Assembly: GCA_002422605.1 (NCBI GenBank)
Contig: DISW01000006.1
Coordinates: 6,665-70,664, forward strand
DNA from: Bacteriovoracaceae bacterium UBA6200
GTDB taxonomy: Bacteria > Bdellovibrionota > Bacteriovoracia > Bacteriovoracales > Bacteriovoracaceae
DNA length: 64,000 nucleotides
Reading direction: 5' to 3'
Translations under genes and position numbers: made by a program
In this document: piece by piece, positions 53,647 to 62,623 of the stretch
Position numbering within the stretch: position 1 is the first letter of the stretch
How the letters are laid out: each line of letters begins with the position of its first letter
Notes under the pieces: model-generated
What the model was told of the DNA's origin: nothing
Databases searched by the model: none
Seen by the model: the letters and a program-made list of their open reading frames with translations, nothing else

Positions 53647-54147
53647 ATGAAACTCGCATTAATGTGCCTTGCCTTAGTTTTTTCTTTCAATTCAGAAGCA
53701 ACGAACTTAAGAGTTAAAAAAGTTAAAACCATTGGTGTCATGAAAAATGAAGTCATTTTTCAGGGAACGAACTTAAAGAAGGTTCGTAATACAAATTATC
53801 TTCAGGGTAAGATTGTTGCTCAATGGGGAACACAGGTCTTTGAAGTTCTAACAGGCTACTATTCTTGCAACAAGAAAGATGTCTGCACTCTGGCCAAATA
53901 TGAGACTGTAGCAACTTTCCAAAAATGTACTGTATCAAAAAACAAACGCGTTCGCTGCAGCCGCCCTCTGGGAAGCGGTAGTGCTGGTGCTGACTTAAGA
54001 GGCGATGTTACTTACGAGAATCCAGACGAGGTTTACGACGAATATAATAACAATCGTAACCACTACGATAGTTATGATGAATTTCCTGCTCGCGATAACA
54101 GCGGTGGATTCGACGGCGGCGGTTATGGTGGTGGACCTCTTTTTTAG
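53647..54147 (+). CDS. Exported Gly/Tyr/Asp-tailed protein, 166 residues
   Basis: A signal peptide (MKLALMCLALVFSFNSEA) leads into a beta-type domain with a few cysteines (YSCNKKDVC, KCTV, RCSR) and a low-complexity tail (DEYNNNRNHYDSYDEF, GGGYGGGP). The tail suggests a surface or structural role. No family recognised. A terminator follows. Confidence 0.65.
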   Translation: MKLALMCLALVFSFNSEATNLRVKKVKTIGVMKNEVIFQGTNLKKVRNTNYLQGKIVAQWGTQVFEVLTGYYSCNKKDVCTLAKYETVATFQKCTVSKNKRVRCSRPLGSGSAGADLRGDVTYENPDEVYDEYNNNRNHYDSYDEFPARDNSGGFDGGGYGGGPLF

Positions 54148-54170
54148 GCTCAAAATTAATTTCAAACAAT

Positions 54171-54193
54171 AAAGGGGCCGAAAGGCCCCTTTT
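54171..54193 (+). terminator. Terminator after the 166-residue exported protein
   Basis: AAAGGGGCC-GAAA-GGCCCCTTT with a following T-rich run. Confidence 0.85.
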
Positions 54194-54322
54194 CTTTTAT
54201 TGCCGTCTGTATTTATCTATCGCTATCATTTCTACACATAAATCTAAAATAAGTATGGAGCCTACAATAGGCTTCTTCTTTGCCCACTTTTTATAAAAGC
54301 TGGATAGGGACAAACTATCATT

Positions 54323-54850
54323 ATGAAAAAAACACTACTCATTCTTCTTTTAGTTATTTCTTGTAATAAAGACGGCACCCAGGACCCAAATGCAGGGATG
54401 CCAGATACGACCAATCCTGGAGTAGAACAGAGTGACTCTACTACTCCTACTAAACCGACTACTCCCACTGCCAATTGGACCGAGGAATTTATGACCCTGG
54501 TGAATAACCACCGCCGGGACATTGGCCTTAGATCTCTCATTCATGATGAGGAATTAGGGAAAATTGCCCTAATCCATAGTCAAAATATGGCCTCTGGTAA
54601 AATCCCGATGGGCCACAGTGGATTTTCGTCCCGCTGTGATAAGGCACGGGACATTTTGGGCGGAGGTAATCTTTGTTCAGAGAATGTGGCCGCAGGTCAG
54701 AAAACTCCTCAAATGGCCTTCACCTCCTGGATGAACTCCTCTGGTCACCGGGCCAATATCGAGCAGCCTCGGGTAACCCATACAGGATTTGCTTTTGCTA
54801 AGAGCTCAAGTGGTAAATATTATTGGACTCAAATCTTTATAGAACGATAG
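54323..54850 (+). CDS. CAP/SCP-domain (YkwD-like) lipoprotein
   Basis: 175 residues. A lipobox signal (LLLVISCNKD), a Thr/Pro-rich linker and a CAP domain (about 55-175): FMTLVNNHRRDIGL, then IHSQNMASGKIPMGHSGF and WMNSSGHRANIEQP. His residues of the CAP cavity are present. CAP proteins in bacteria may be peptidases or bind sterols or wall fragments; the function here is inferred only by fold. Confidence 0.9.
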   Translation: MKKTLLILLLVISCNKDGTQDPNAGMPDTTNPGVEQSDSTTPTKPTTPTANWTEEFMTLVNNHRRDIGLRSLIHDEELGKIALIHSQNMASGKIPMGHSGFSSRCDKARDILGGGNLCSENVAAGQKTPQMAFTSWMNSSGHRANIEQPRVTHTGFAFAKSSSGKYYWTQIFIER

Positions 54851-54935
54851 CCCAACCGTAAAAGAATTACATTTAACTTTACCCGGATAACAGAAAGCTC
54901 TATATAAAGAGCGAATTATTATCAGGAGAAGACTT

Positions 54936-55352
54936 GTGAAAATACTTTTTGCGGCCCTTTTACTTACTTCGGTATCGGCCTTTGCAACAGAACTAGACGC
55001 CACAGAGGCACTTCTTAATACTCTTCCAGTAGGAACTTATTCCGGACAAAACGACGCTGGTGATAAATGTGCGGTTAATGTCAGAGAGCGTACTCACGGT
55101 GTTCATGTCAGCGTTTCAGCAAACGGCGGGACCAGAAGTCATGAGACAAAAGTTGGAGCAGGATATCGCTGGAGACCAGGTCAGCGTCTTTTCTTTAATT
55201 CGGTCATAACCAGAACATCAAACAGCTCAACAGAAAGTTTTGTGAGAACTATTGCTGTTACAGAAAGAACACAGTATGTGGTAGCAGGAACTCTTTATCG
55301 ATCAACAACAGGTAATTATGAATCCGTTATCGAATGTATCGTTAATCTATAA
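54936..55352 (+). CDS. Exported protein of unknown function, 138 residues
   Basis: GTG start after CAGGAGAAG. A signal peptide (MKILFAALLLTSVSAFA) resembles that of the 107-residue protein at 10904-11227; the mature parts are not clearly alike. The mature domain is beta-rich with C41 and C135 that could form a disulfide. No family recognised. A terminator follows. Confidence 0.7.
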   Translation: MKILFAALLLTSVSAFATELDATEALLNTLPVGTYSGQNDAGDKCAVNVRERTHGVHVSVSANGGTRSHETKVGAGYRWRPGQRLFFNSVITRTSNSSTESFVRTIAVTERTQYVVAGTLYRSTTGNYESVIECIVNL

Positions 55353-55357
55353 CTAAC

Positions 55358-55394
55358 AAAAAAAAGCCCCACTAAAAAGTGGGGCTTTTTTTTT
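55358..55394. terminator. Bidirectional terminator before the second subtilisin gene
   Basis: AAGCCCCAC-TAAAAA-GTGGGGCTT flanked by A-run and T-run. Confidence 0.9.
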
Positions 55395-55399
55395 GATGA

Positions 55400-56731
55400 T
55401 TATTTAAACATCGGACTAAGTGGAATTGGAGTCACCAAATTTGGAAAGACTCTAGGGCCTACGAAAGAAACTTCATCCTTAACAAATGATCTTGCTCTAG
55501 AAATAGCATCAGAAACATTCATGGTTAATGACATCTGAGCCGCTACAACAGCGCGCTCTGAGTTTACAATACCGCTTGCCGCAACCTTATCGCTTAAAAA
55601 GCCTTTCTTATCCACTGTACCCATAAGAATTTTTTTAATATCTGATGGTTTAAGATTTGGATTCGTGTCTTTTATCTGGCCTGCCACATTGGCAACGTAA
55701 GGAGCCGCTTGAGAAGTTCCAGAAACTTCTAAATAATCGTTTCCTGGAATCGCAGAAGGAATCAACATTCCTGGAGCCGCGATATCGACCATTTTCGTTC
55801 CGTAGTTAGAAAATGGAGCAAAGAATTCATTCTTATAAGTGGCTCCAACGGTGATCACGTTATCGGCCTTAATATTGGCCGGGGATGTTCCAAACTCGTC
55901 ATTAGACATACCATCGTTACCAGCAGCGAAAACAAAAAGAGTTTTTGGTGCATTGGCGACGAAAGACTGACCATGTTTTACCATAGCTTCAATGAACATC
56001 CTGGCAGCGCGATTAGATTCATCTTCTTTTGGCTTTCTGAAAAAGAGAACTTTAAAAGCAGTATCAGTGATCATTTTGGCCTGATTAAAACCTGTACCAA
56101 AAGATCCATTAGCGATGTCACCATTATGGGAATCAATAAAACGAGCAATATCAGAAAGAAGTTTCATCTGTTCTGAAGCCAGAAGATCAAAACCTTTTTC
56201 TAGAAGCTCCCAACGGCTAATTTGAGAGGATTTCTGACGCCCCAATCCTTCAAGGAAAGGTTTTACTTCTGTCGGTAGAAGTTTGATACCCATGGCATGG
56301 TTTTTTGTATCTCTGATAGTAATCCCTGCCACGTGGGTACCATGGACAAAGTTCCCGAAGACTCCCATTTCTTTAATAAATTTAGGGTCAGCAACTTTCT
56401 GACGAAGCCAACTAATCTCAGATTCTGTGGCCTGTCCTAAAAACATTTTACCTTGGATATCGAAGTATCTTTTACAGTCAGGTGAGAAAGTTCCGATATA
56501 TTTATAATCGATAATCATTCCGTTTTGTTCAGCAAAATTCCATCCATGAACATCATCTTGATAACCGTTATTATCGTTATCTCTACGATCTTCAACTTCA
56601 TTTTGGTTGACCCATAGATTTGGAACAATCATTTCATGTTTATAATCCATACCAGAATCAATCACAGCGATAGTAGCTGCATTGGCGGTAGTCATTGTGG
56701 CCATAAGTAGACCCACAGAAATCCATTTCAT
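55400..56731 (-). CDS. Secreted subtilisin-like protease (S8), no propeptide
   Basis: 443 residues. Signal peptide 1-18, then the catalytic Asp (AVIDSGMDYKHE) comes at once at about residue 25, so the usual I9 propeptide is missing. His in FVHGTHVAGITI and Ser in GTSQAAPYVANVAG complete the triad. An insertion with helices lies between Asp and His and before the Ser part. A lost propeptide means folding may not need an intramolecular chaperone. Predicted exported; specificity unknown. Confidence 0.9.
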   Translation of the reverse strand: MKWISVGLLMATMTTANAATIAVIDSGMDYKHEMIVPNLWVNQNEVEDRRDNDNNGYQDDVHGWNFAEQNGMIIDYKYIGTFSPDCKRYFDIQGKMFLGQATESEISWLRQKVADPKFIKEMGVFGNFVHGTHVAGITIRDTKNHAMGIKLLPTEVKPFLEGLGRQKSSQISRWELLEKGFDLLASEQMKLLSDIARFIDSHNGDIANGSFGTGFNQAKMITDTAFKVLFFRKPKEDESNRAARMFIEAMVKHGQSFVANAPKTLFVFAAGNDGMSNDEFGTSPANIKADNVITVGATYKNEFFAPFSNYGTKMVDIAAPGMLIPSAIPGNDYLEVSGTSQAAPYVANVAGQIKDTNPNLKPSDIKKILMGTVDKKGFLSDKVAASGIVNSERAVVAAQMSLTMNVSDAISRARSFVKDEVSFVGPRVFPNLVTPIPLSPMFK

Positions 56732-56810
56732 ATATTCTCCTCGAGAGAGTTAAAGATTAAGTAATTGTCTCTACTATTCAAAGTGATCGTCAAGGTTAAG
56801 ACCAATAAAA

Positions 56811-56835
56811 AAGGCCCGACATTAAGCCGGGCCTT
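56811..56835 (-). terminator. Terminator of the third trypsin gene
   Basis: AAGGCCCGG-CTTAATGT-CGGGCCTT followed by T-run in the minus direction. Confidence 0.85.
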
Positions 56836-56858
56836 CTTTATTTTTATACAAAGAATTC

Positions 56859-57731
56859 TTAGATATTCTTAAGAGCGTCGATGTTGGTGATGTAAGTTAC
56901 ATCTTCCCCGCGACAGCTGTCGTTCTTACAGATGTTAGAGACCTGACAACCATAAGTTCTGTCATAAATATAGTCTGTATCACCACGCACTAAGATACCT
57001 TCAACTTCAAGAGTTCTGGCGTTGAAAACAGCTGAACCAGAGTTTCCGCCGTAAGTGTCAAGGTTAGCTACAAAGTACTTACTTTGAAGGCTACGAACGT
57101 TTGCACCATCTGCAATTTTAGTTGGAAGACCTGTTGGGTGACCAATCACAACTAATGGAGTTCCTGTAGTCACTTTTCCTGAACGGCGGAACTTAAGAGG
57201 TTTTCTATCTGTCACTTTGCGATCAAGCTCAATCACCGCGTAATCATCTTTCGTTGCTCCATTGAGAGACTGAGAAATAATTTTCTTACATGAATAAGCA
57301 TTGCTTGAAGGAACAAAAACTTTGCCTTGCTCAGCATGGTCGACCTTGAAATCAAAAACCCATTTATTGTCACGGCAATCAGCGGCCGATCGAATACAGT
57401 GGCCAGCAGTTACGAGAACATTTGGAGCAACCAGAAAGCCTGAACAGTTAGCTGGAGTGATTTGTTTAGAGAAACGCTCATGAGAACAGATGCCACGTTT
57501 TTCAAGAGTTGAAGCGTTGATTTCGATTTCATTGCTATCAATTATCAAGCTTCCACCATCAATCATAGCAGCAGTAGACTTTGCGAGTTCTACATGGGCC
57601 ATGTTAGTAGATTCGAAAACATCGATACGGTTATCCTCTCCGTAAATAACGTCTAAACCTTTATTCTGAGCAAAAAGAGGTGCTGAAATCAGCATGGTGG
57701 CCAGTGCGAGAATTGATGGTGTGATTTTCAT
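56859..57731 (-). CDS. Secreted trypsin-like serine protease (third paralogue)
   Basis: 290 residues. Signal peptide 1-21, then VIYGEDNRIDV as in the other two trypsins. Triad H111 (TAGHC), D163 (DDYAVIELDR) and S231 (GNSGS). The end has a Cys-rich segment (CQVSNICKNDSCRGEDV) like the trypsin-ankyrin protein, whose trypsin domain is the closest relative by eye. No ankyrins. The ATG at 57731 is preferred to an upstream frame start at 57770. Confidence 0.93.
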   Translation of the reverse strand: MKITPSILALATMLISAPLFAQNKGLDVIYGEDNRIDVFESTNMAHVELAKSTAAMIDGGSLIIDSNEIEINASTLEKRGICSHERFSKQITPANCSGFLVAPNVLVTAGHCIRSAADCRDNKWVFDFKVDHAEQGKVFVPSSNAYSCKKIISQSLNGATKDDYAVIELDRKVTDRKPLKFRRSGKVTTGTPLVVIGHPTGLPTKIADGANVRSLQSKYFVANLDTYGGNSGSAVFNARTLEVEGILVRGDTDYIYDRTYGCQVSNICKNDSCRGEDVTYITNIDALKNI

Positions 57732-57813
57732 CGGAAGTCCTTTTCCCAAAGATTGGAGTAATACTGGCAAGTATCATTCCAAAAAGGAATCCTGTACGTA
57801 AACTAAAAGATTC

Positions 57814-58206
57814 TTACATGAAGACGACTTCATCTCTAGAACAGATGTTTGTAAAAGTCAGAGGAGCTTTTTTGAAACGCCATACCCGACCATCAGGATC
57901 AACCAACTTACAAGAATCATCACTTGATCCTAGGAGTAAAAAGCGTGATGTCTCTCTCCGGTAATAGAAGAAAGAAACTTTTTGGTTGAGTGCAAGAAAA
58001 TCTTCGGCACTAAGAGCAAATTCAATATTGCTCCCTAGCTGATGTGGAGCACTAGGGACTTTAATAATTTCAAGCCATGTGCCTTGCAAATCAAGACGCA
58101 TAGAAATGTCTGTGAGCTCACAAAGTTCAAGCTCTAAAACTTCTGTGAGAAAAGATAGATAATCTTCGAAATGAACAGTTGGTAAGGTAATCCCCATGAG
58201 CTTCAT
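57814..58206 (-). CDS. VOC-like small protein
   Basis: 130 residues with one VOC-type half (LPTVHFEDYLSFLTEVLELE, ...KLVDPDGRVWRF). Probably a metal-binding fold protein without a known substrate. It is the last gene of the tilS-ftsH-folP run, 42 bases after folP. Confidence 0.6.
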   Translation of the reverse strand: MKLMGITLPTVHFEDYLSFLTEVLELELCELTDISMRLDLQGTWLEIIKVPSAPHQLGSNIEFALSAEDFLALNQKVSFFYYRRETSRFLLLGSSDDSCKLVDPDGRVWRFKKAPLTFTNICSRDEVVFM

Positions 58207-58248
58207 ATTAATGATTATATACGAGCTCTTTAATAAGCGTAAACTTTT

Positions 58249-59052
58249 TCAGATAAGTTCTGGACGATGAGTTCGGATATAAACAGTACCCCGTAATTGA
58301 GGTTTTATTTTTTCGAGAAGATCTCCATGATATAGATCCAACACTTCTCGATTTTCGTTCGTTAGTTTTTCAATGCCTAATCGTTTTCGAAGAAATGATT
58401 TTCGGGAAAAACCAAGAAGCCAGTCAGTATGCCCAACCATTTTCTGGAGCTTGCCAAAATTTTCTAAAACACACCAATTCTGCTCATAGGTTTTAGAAAA
58501 ACCTAAAGTTGGATCCAGTATGACTCGTTCTCTGGCGTGAGGTTTCAAATAGGAGGCCAGCTCCTCCAGATATGCCTCCCCTGTTCGAGGAGAAAATTCC
58601 ACTTCCATATGCTTTCCTGAAAGTTCTCTTGTCGGTGCTAAATTATGACAATAGACATAAGAAAAGTTCGGGTGAAGCGAGAGAAAATCCGAAACGTGCT
58701 GATCCCATTTTCCTGAAACATCATTCCAGATAAGCGGAACACTCATCCCATGATCCATCCAGATTTGAGCAAAACTTATCATGGTCTCATAGTGATAGGT
58801 ATCAAGGCTCAAGGGAATGGTTAGGCTCTTTAAAAGGGGAAAAATGGCCACCAGACGCAGTAATTCTTCATGAGAAGTAATCGCCTGATTCATAGGTGCG
58901 GTGGATTCGGCCCCAACATCTAAGATGTCTATTGCGCCAAAAGAGTGAATGCGGTTAAAGATTTCTTCGGGAGAGAGGTGTTCACCAAGCCCTGAAAACG
59001 AATTGGGGGTGACATTAATCACCCCCATCTTCTTTATTATCAATGAATTCAT
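58249..59052 (-). CDS. folP: Dihydropteroate synthase
   Basis: 267 residues. The family start MGVINVTPNSFSG, DVGAESTAP and the Lys/Arg region GFSRKSFLRKRLG near the C-terminus (sulfonamide-target enzyme) are present. It condenses pterin diphosphate with p-aminobenzoate in folate synthesis. It starts 3 bases after ftsH, the classic ftsH-folP arrangement. Confidence 0.92.
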   Translation of the reverse strand: MNSLIIKKMGVINVTPNSFSGLGEHLSPEEIFNRIHSFGAIDILDVGAESTAPMNQAITSHEELLRLVAIFPLLKSLTIPLSLDTYHYETMISFAQIWMDHGMSVPLIWNDVSGKWDQHVSDFLSLHPNFSYVYCHNLAPTRELSGKHMEVEFSPRTGEAYLEELASYLKPHARERVILDPTLGFSKTYEQNWCVLENFGKLQKMVGHTDWLLGFSRKSFLRKRLGIEKLTNENREVLDLYHGDLLEKIKPQLRGTVYIRTHRPELI

Positions 59053-59055
59053 TTA

Positions 59056-60954
59056 TTAGGCTGGAGTCGGTTTACCAGCACCGAACATTGGACCGGCACC
59101 AACAACTGTTCCAGATGGCGGAGTATCTGTTGGCTTTTTAGTCATTTCCGGCTGTCCAATATCCTTACCTTCTACGATATCTCTGATCTGCTGAGCATCT
59201 AATGTTTCCCAAGCAACTAAGGCTTCAGTCACACGGTGAAGGGCATCAATATTCTCCTGAAGGATTCTTTTGGCCACTTCATAATTAGTCTGAACAAAGT
59301 TAATAATTTCCATATCAATTTTACGGGATGTCTCATCAGAGAAAGAAACATTTTCTCCTCCATAGACCATTCCCCCATTTTGTTTGGCATAATTGATTGG
59401 GCCAAGCTTATCGCTCATTCCCCAATTACAAACCATATTACGAGCAAGATCCGTGGCACGCTCAATATCATTTGAAGCACCGTTGGTCATTTCACCGTAA
59501 ACGATTTCTTCGGCCACACGTCCACCCATAAGAAAGGCAATAAAGTTTTCACCCTTCTCTCTGGTTAGATTAAGCATATCTTCGTTTGGTAAAGTCTGAG
59601 TCACACCCAAGGCCTGTCCACGAGGAATAATTGATACCTTGTGGATAGGATCAGTATGAGGAAGATTCATACCAACCAGAGTATGTCCGGCCTCATGGTA
59701 GGCCGTAAGACGTTTTTCTTTTTCTGAAATCATCATGGATTTACGAGCAACACCCATAAGAACTTTATCTTTTGCGTTTTCAAAATCACTCATGGCCAGG
59801 GCTTTTTTTCCGTCACGGGCAGCAAGAAGAGCAGCTTCGTTAACCAAGTTTGCCAGATCCGCACCTGTGAACCCTGGAGTTCCTTTAGCGATAGTTTCTA
59901 GCTCAATGTCATTACTTAGAGGAGTCTTGCGAGTATGAACTTTAAGAATCTGATGGCGTCCACGGACATCAGGACGGCCAACAGTCACTCGGCGGTCAAA
60001 ACGACCTGGACGAAGAAGGGCCGGATCAAGCACGTCGATACGGTTTGTAGCGGCCATGATAATGACCCCTTCATTTGATTCGAAACCATCCATTTCAACT
60101 AATAATTGGTTAAGAGTTTGCTCACGTTCGTCATGTCCTCCTCCCATACCAGCACCGCGGTGGCGACCAACAGCATCGATTTCATCGATAAAGATGATAC
60201 ATGGAGCGTGTTTTTTCCCTTGTTCAAAAAGGTCACGTACCCGGGAAGCTCCCACACCTACGAACATTTCTACGAAATCCGACCCTGAAATTGAAAAGAA
60301 GGGAACTCCCGCTTCTCCTGCAACAGCACGGGCCAAAAGTGTTTTACCTGTACCTGGTGGGCCTACTAACAAACAACCTTTAGGAATTTTCCCGCCTAAA
60401 GTTGTGTATTTTTTTGGATCTTTTAAAAAATCGACAATTTCGACCAGCTCTTCTTTTGCTTCTTCAACACCGGCCACATCAACAAAAGTAATTCTCTTGT
60501 CGTTTTCAGTCAGCATCTTTGCCTTGGACTTACCAAAGCTCATGGCCTTCCCACCACCAGACTGGAGCTGACGGAGAAAGAAAAAGAAAAACAAGAAAAG
60601 AAGAATCATCGGCAACCAGTTAATTAATAACGTTGCCAGGAATCCTTGTTTTTCTTCTTTTTTATAGTTTGGAATGATTCCATGCTCTTTTAGAATGCGG
60701 AATGTTTCATCACCAGTATTACCAGTTAATTCGAAATAAGTGCCATTTTCGTAACCTTCTTTGAATTTACCTTGAATGGTTGTATCACCCTGAAAGGTCA
60801 CTTCACGGACGTTTCCACTCTCAACGGCGGTAATAAAATTACTGAAGTTAATATTTTTGGCGCTGACCGTTTTTTGCTCAAGAACCTTCATAACAAAGGC
60901 CATGATCAAAATCACAACGATCCAAAGCATTAACGTTTTCTGTTGTTTTCTCAT
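59056..60954 (-). CDS. ftsH: ATP-dependent zinc metalloprotease FtsH
   Basis: Membrane-anchored AAA+ protease of 632 residues. Two N-terminal membrane helices flank a periplasmic domain; Walker A GPPGTGKT is at 198-205; Walker B is IIFIDEIDAVG; SRH is present; the zinc site HEAGH is near 420. It removes misfolded membrane and regulatory proteins. Next to tilS and folP as in many bacteria. Confidence 0.97.
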   Translation of the reverse strand: MRKQQKTLMLWIVVILIMAFVMKVLEQKTVSAKNINFSNFITAVESGNVREVTFQGDTTIQGKFKEGYENGTYFELTGNTGDETFRILKEHGIIPNYKKEEKQGFLATLLINWLPMILLFLFFFFFLRQLQSGGGKAMSFGKSKAKMLTENDKRITFVDVAGVEEAKEELVEIVDFLKDPKKYTTLGGKIPKGCLLVGPPGTGKTLLARAVAGEAGVPFFSISGSDFVEMFVGVGASRVRDLFEQGKKHAPCIIFIDEIDAVGRHRGAGMGGGHDEREQTLNQLLVEMDGFESNEGVIIMAATNRIDVLDPALLRPGRFDRRVTVGRPDVRGRHQILKVHTRKTPLSNDIELETIAKGTPGFTGADLANLVNEAALLAARDGKKALAMSDFENAKDKVLMGVARKSMMISEKEKRLTAYHEAGHTLVGMNLPHTDPIHKVSIIPRGQALGVTQTLPNEDMLNLTREKGENFIAFLMGGRVAEEIVYGEMTNGASNDIERATDLARNMVCNWGMSDKLGPINYAKQNGGMVYGGENVSFSDETSRKIDMEIINFVQTNYEVAKRILQENIDALHRVTEALVAWETLDAQQIRDIVEGKDIGQPEMTKKPTDTPPSGTVVGAGPMFGAGKPTPA

Positions 60955-61030
60955 GATAGAAACCTTCTTTAACTCTTAGGGATATAGGCCTTCTGTAAGT
61001 TGGCAGCTTCATTATAGCGAAACTCTTACT

Positions 61031-62371
61031 TTATTGGGAAGTAAAGAGATGAGAAAGGTTATTTAGCGGAACAAGCCTGAGTCTTTCAGGCAACTTTTCT
61101 TTTTTTTGCATCCAGACATCCAGGCATTTTTGAAAAGTCATAAAACGCAAACCCCGCTCCTTGCACAGAGACGAAATGAGAGGAAAACGACTGTCATAAA
61201 CAGATGTATTAAGAGTTTTGCAGATTGATTCTGATTCCATGACCAACACCAGACCAGGCATATTTCTCATCGCGTTCTTTTTTCTGATAAGATTCTGCCA
61301 GGCCAGTTCAAGCTCTGCTTTATCATAAGTGTCGATCTGCAAAAGTTCTTCATTACTCAATAATGACAAGGAAGCAGCTATGGTGCGGTCATTGTTGGCC
61401 ATACCTTGGTGATAGAGCATTAACAGGCCATGAGAATAGGATGCCTCAATGCCTCCACTGAAATGAAAAGGTCCTTTTTTACCATTATCAATGGCCCTGA
61501 GCATTCGCTCAATAGTTGTAATAATTTCTCCACGATCAGAGTTAGAAAAATGATGAATCATTTCCTGTATCTGAAGTTCTGAAAATCGACGTCCTAAAAA
61601 AATCGCTCCATTTTCATAAACATAAATCTTTGAAGGGCCCGCCTTCTTGAGAAGATTAACATTCATCACCATTGCTGAAAAATTAGCGAAATGAGCATAA
61701 AACTTTAAGTACTTCGGATACCGCTCCCTAATGAGAGGAGCTATTTTTAAACGGATAAAATTACGGTCATGCTTAATTTCATCATTGGTAGGATCTTCTC
61801 TATATGGAATATCCTCAAATTTTGCCAGACGCTTGATCTGGGCGCGGCTAACACAAAGAAAAGGACGGATAATCCTCTTATTTCTTACCGGAATCCCAAT
61901 CGTCGCCTTGGGAGTTGTAGAGCGATGTCGCTGCATGAAACTCCACTCATACGAATCATCAAGATGGTGTCCGGTCCAGAGAAATTCGCCCTTCTTTAGC
62001 TCATTCAGGCATAACTCTTGTCGGGCCCTGCGAGCCTTGGCCTCGAAATTTCCAGAACTACTCCTAAGCCCTTCAGCATGGAGAACTGTAAGAGTGATTT
62101 TGTGGTCACGACAAAGTTTCTTTACAACTTCCAGATCCAAATCCTGTCCTGGCCGCGTGTGATGGTGGATAAATATGGCACGAACTGGACCAAGTACCCC
62201 TTGCCGATGGAGTTCGATAGCAGACCATAATAACGACATGGAATCTATTCCGCCGGAGACGGCCACTGCATGAGTTCTTTTTAATTCTATGCCAGAAGCG
62301 ATATTTTCTAAAAATCGGGAAAGATGTTTAAAAAACAAGGTTCTGTAGGCCTTCGGATTTAAATTATTCAT
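61031..62371 (-). CDS. tilS: tRNA(Ile)-lysidine synthase
   Basis: 446 residues. The PP-loop SGGIDS (39-44) binds ATP; GHHLDDS and later REDPTNDE are typical. It converts C34 of tRNA-Ile(CAU) to lysidine so that it reads AUA. A C-terminal domain is present. The start at ATG 62371 is chosen. It is the first gene of tilS-ftsH-folP and is divergent from a CAU-anticodon tRNA. Confidence 0.92.
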   Translation of the reverse strand: MNNLNPKAYRTLFFKHLSRFLENIASGIELKRTHAVAVSGGIDSMSLLWSAIELHRQGVLGPVRAIFIHHHTRPGQDLDLEVVKKLCRDHKITLTVLHAEGLRSSSGNFEAKARRARQELCLNELKKGEFLWTGHHLDDSYEWSFMQRHRSTTPKATIGIPVRNKRIIRPFLCVSRAQIKRLAKFEDIPYREDPTNDEIKHDRNFIRLKIAPLIRERYPKYLKFYAHFANFSAMVMNVNLLKKAGPSKIYVYENGAIFLGRRFSELQIQEMIHHFSNSDRGEIITTIERMLRAIDNGKKGPFHFSGGIEASYSHGLLMLYHQGMANNDRTIAASLSLLSNEELLQIDTYDKAELELAWQNLIRKKNAMRNMPGLVLVMESESICKTLNTSVYDSRFPLISSLCKERGLRFMTFQKCLDVWMQKKEKLPERLRLVPLNNLSHLFTSQ

Positions 62372-62451
62372 GATAAAACACACCTAAATAGGGGAAATAA
62401 TATTGACGTATTGTGCACCCTTATTTAAGATGACACTACTTTTTTCTGTGA

Positions 62452-62528
62452 GGCGACGTAGCTCAGTTGGTGAGAGCACAGCATTCATAACGCTGGGGTC
62501 GGCAGTTCAACTCTGCCCGTCGCTACCA
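62452..62528 (+). tRNA. tRNA-Met (CAT), elongator type
   Basis: 77 bases with encoded CCA. D-arm AGCTCAGTTGGTGAGAGC, anticodon loop TTCATAA (CAT), variable GGGGTC and T-arm GGCAG-TTCAACT-CTGCC. The GGCGACGTAGCTCAG start looks like elongator tRNA-Met, and not tRNA-Ile2 or initiator. The 31-39 pair of the anticodon stem is A-C, and the first acceptor pair is G-U. Confidence 0.93.
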
Positions 62529-62623
62529 TTCTTTTTATCCCTGAAATTTCCTTTTATTACTTATGGTTGACACTGGTCATCCTAAAACTTACCTTCTTCT
62601 CTATGATTTCTGGAGGTAGCTTT

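Noticed and set aside
60056..60571. 171-codon plus-strand ORF
   Set aside because: It is the antisense of ftsH with no ribosome binding site.
61731..62162. 143-codon plus-strand ORF
   Set aside because: It is the antisense of tilS; composition is not protein-like.
62452..62528. tRNA-Ile2 (CAU), substrate of the adjacent TilS
   Set aside because: The acceptor, D-arm and GGGGTC variable region match elongator tRNA-Met, not tRNA-Ile2.
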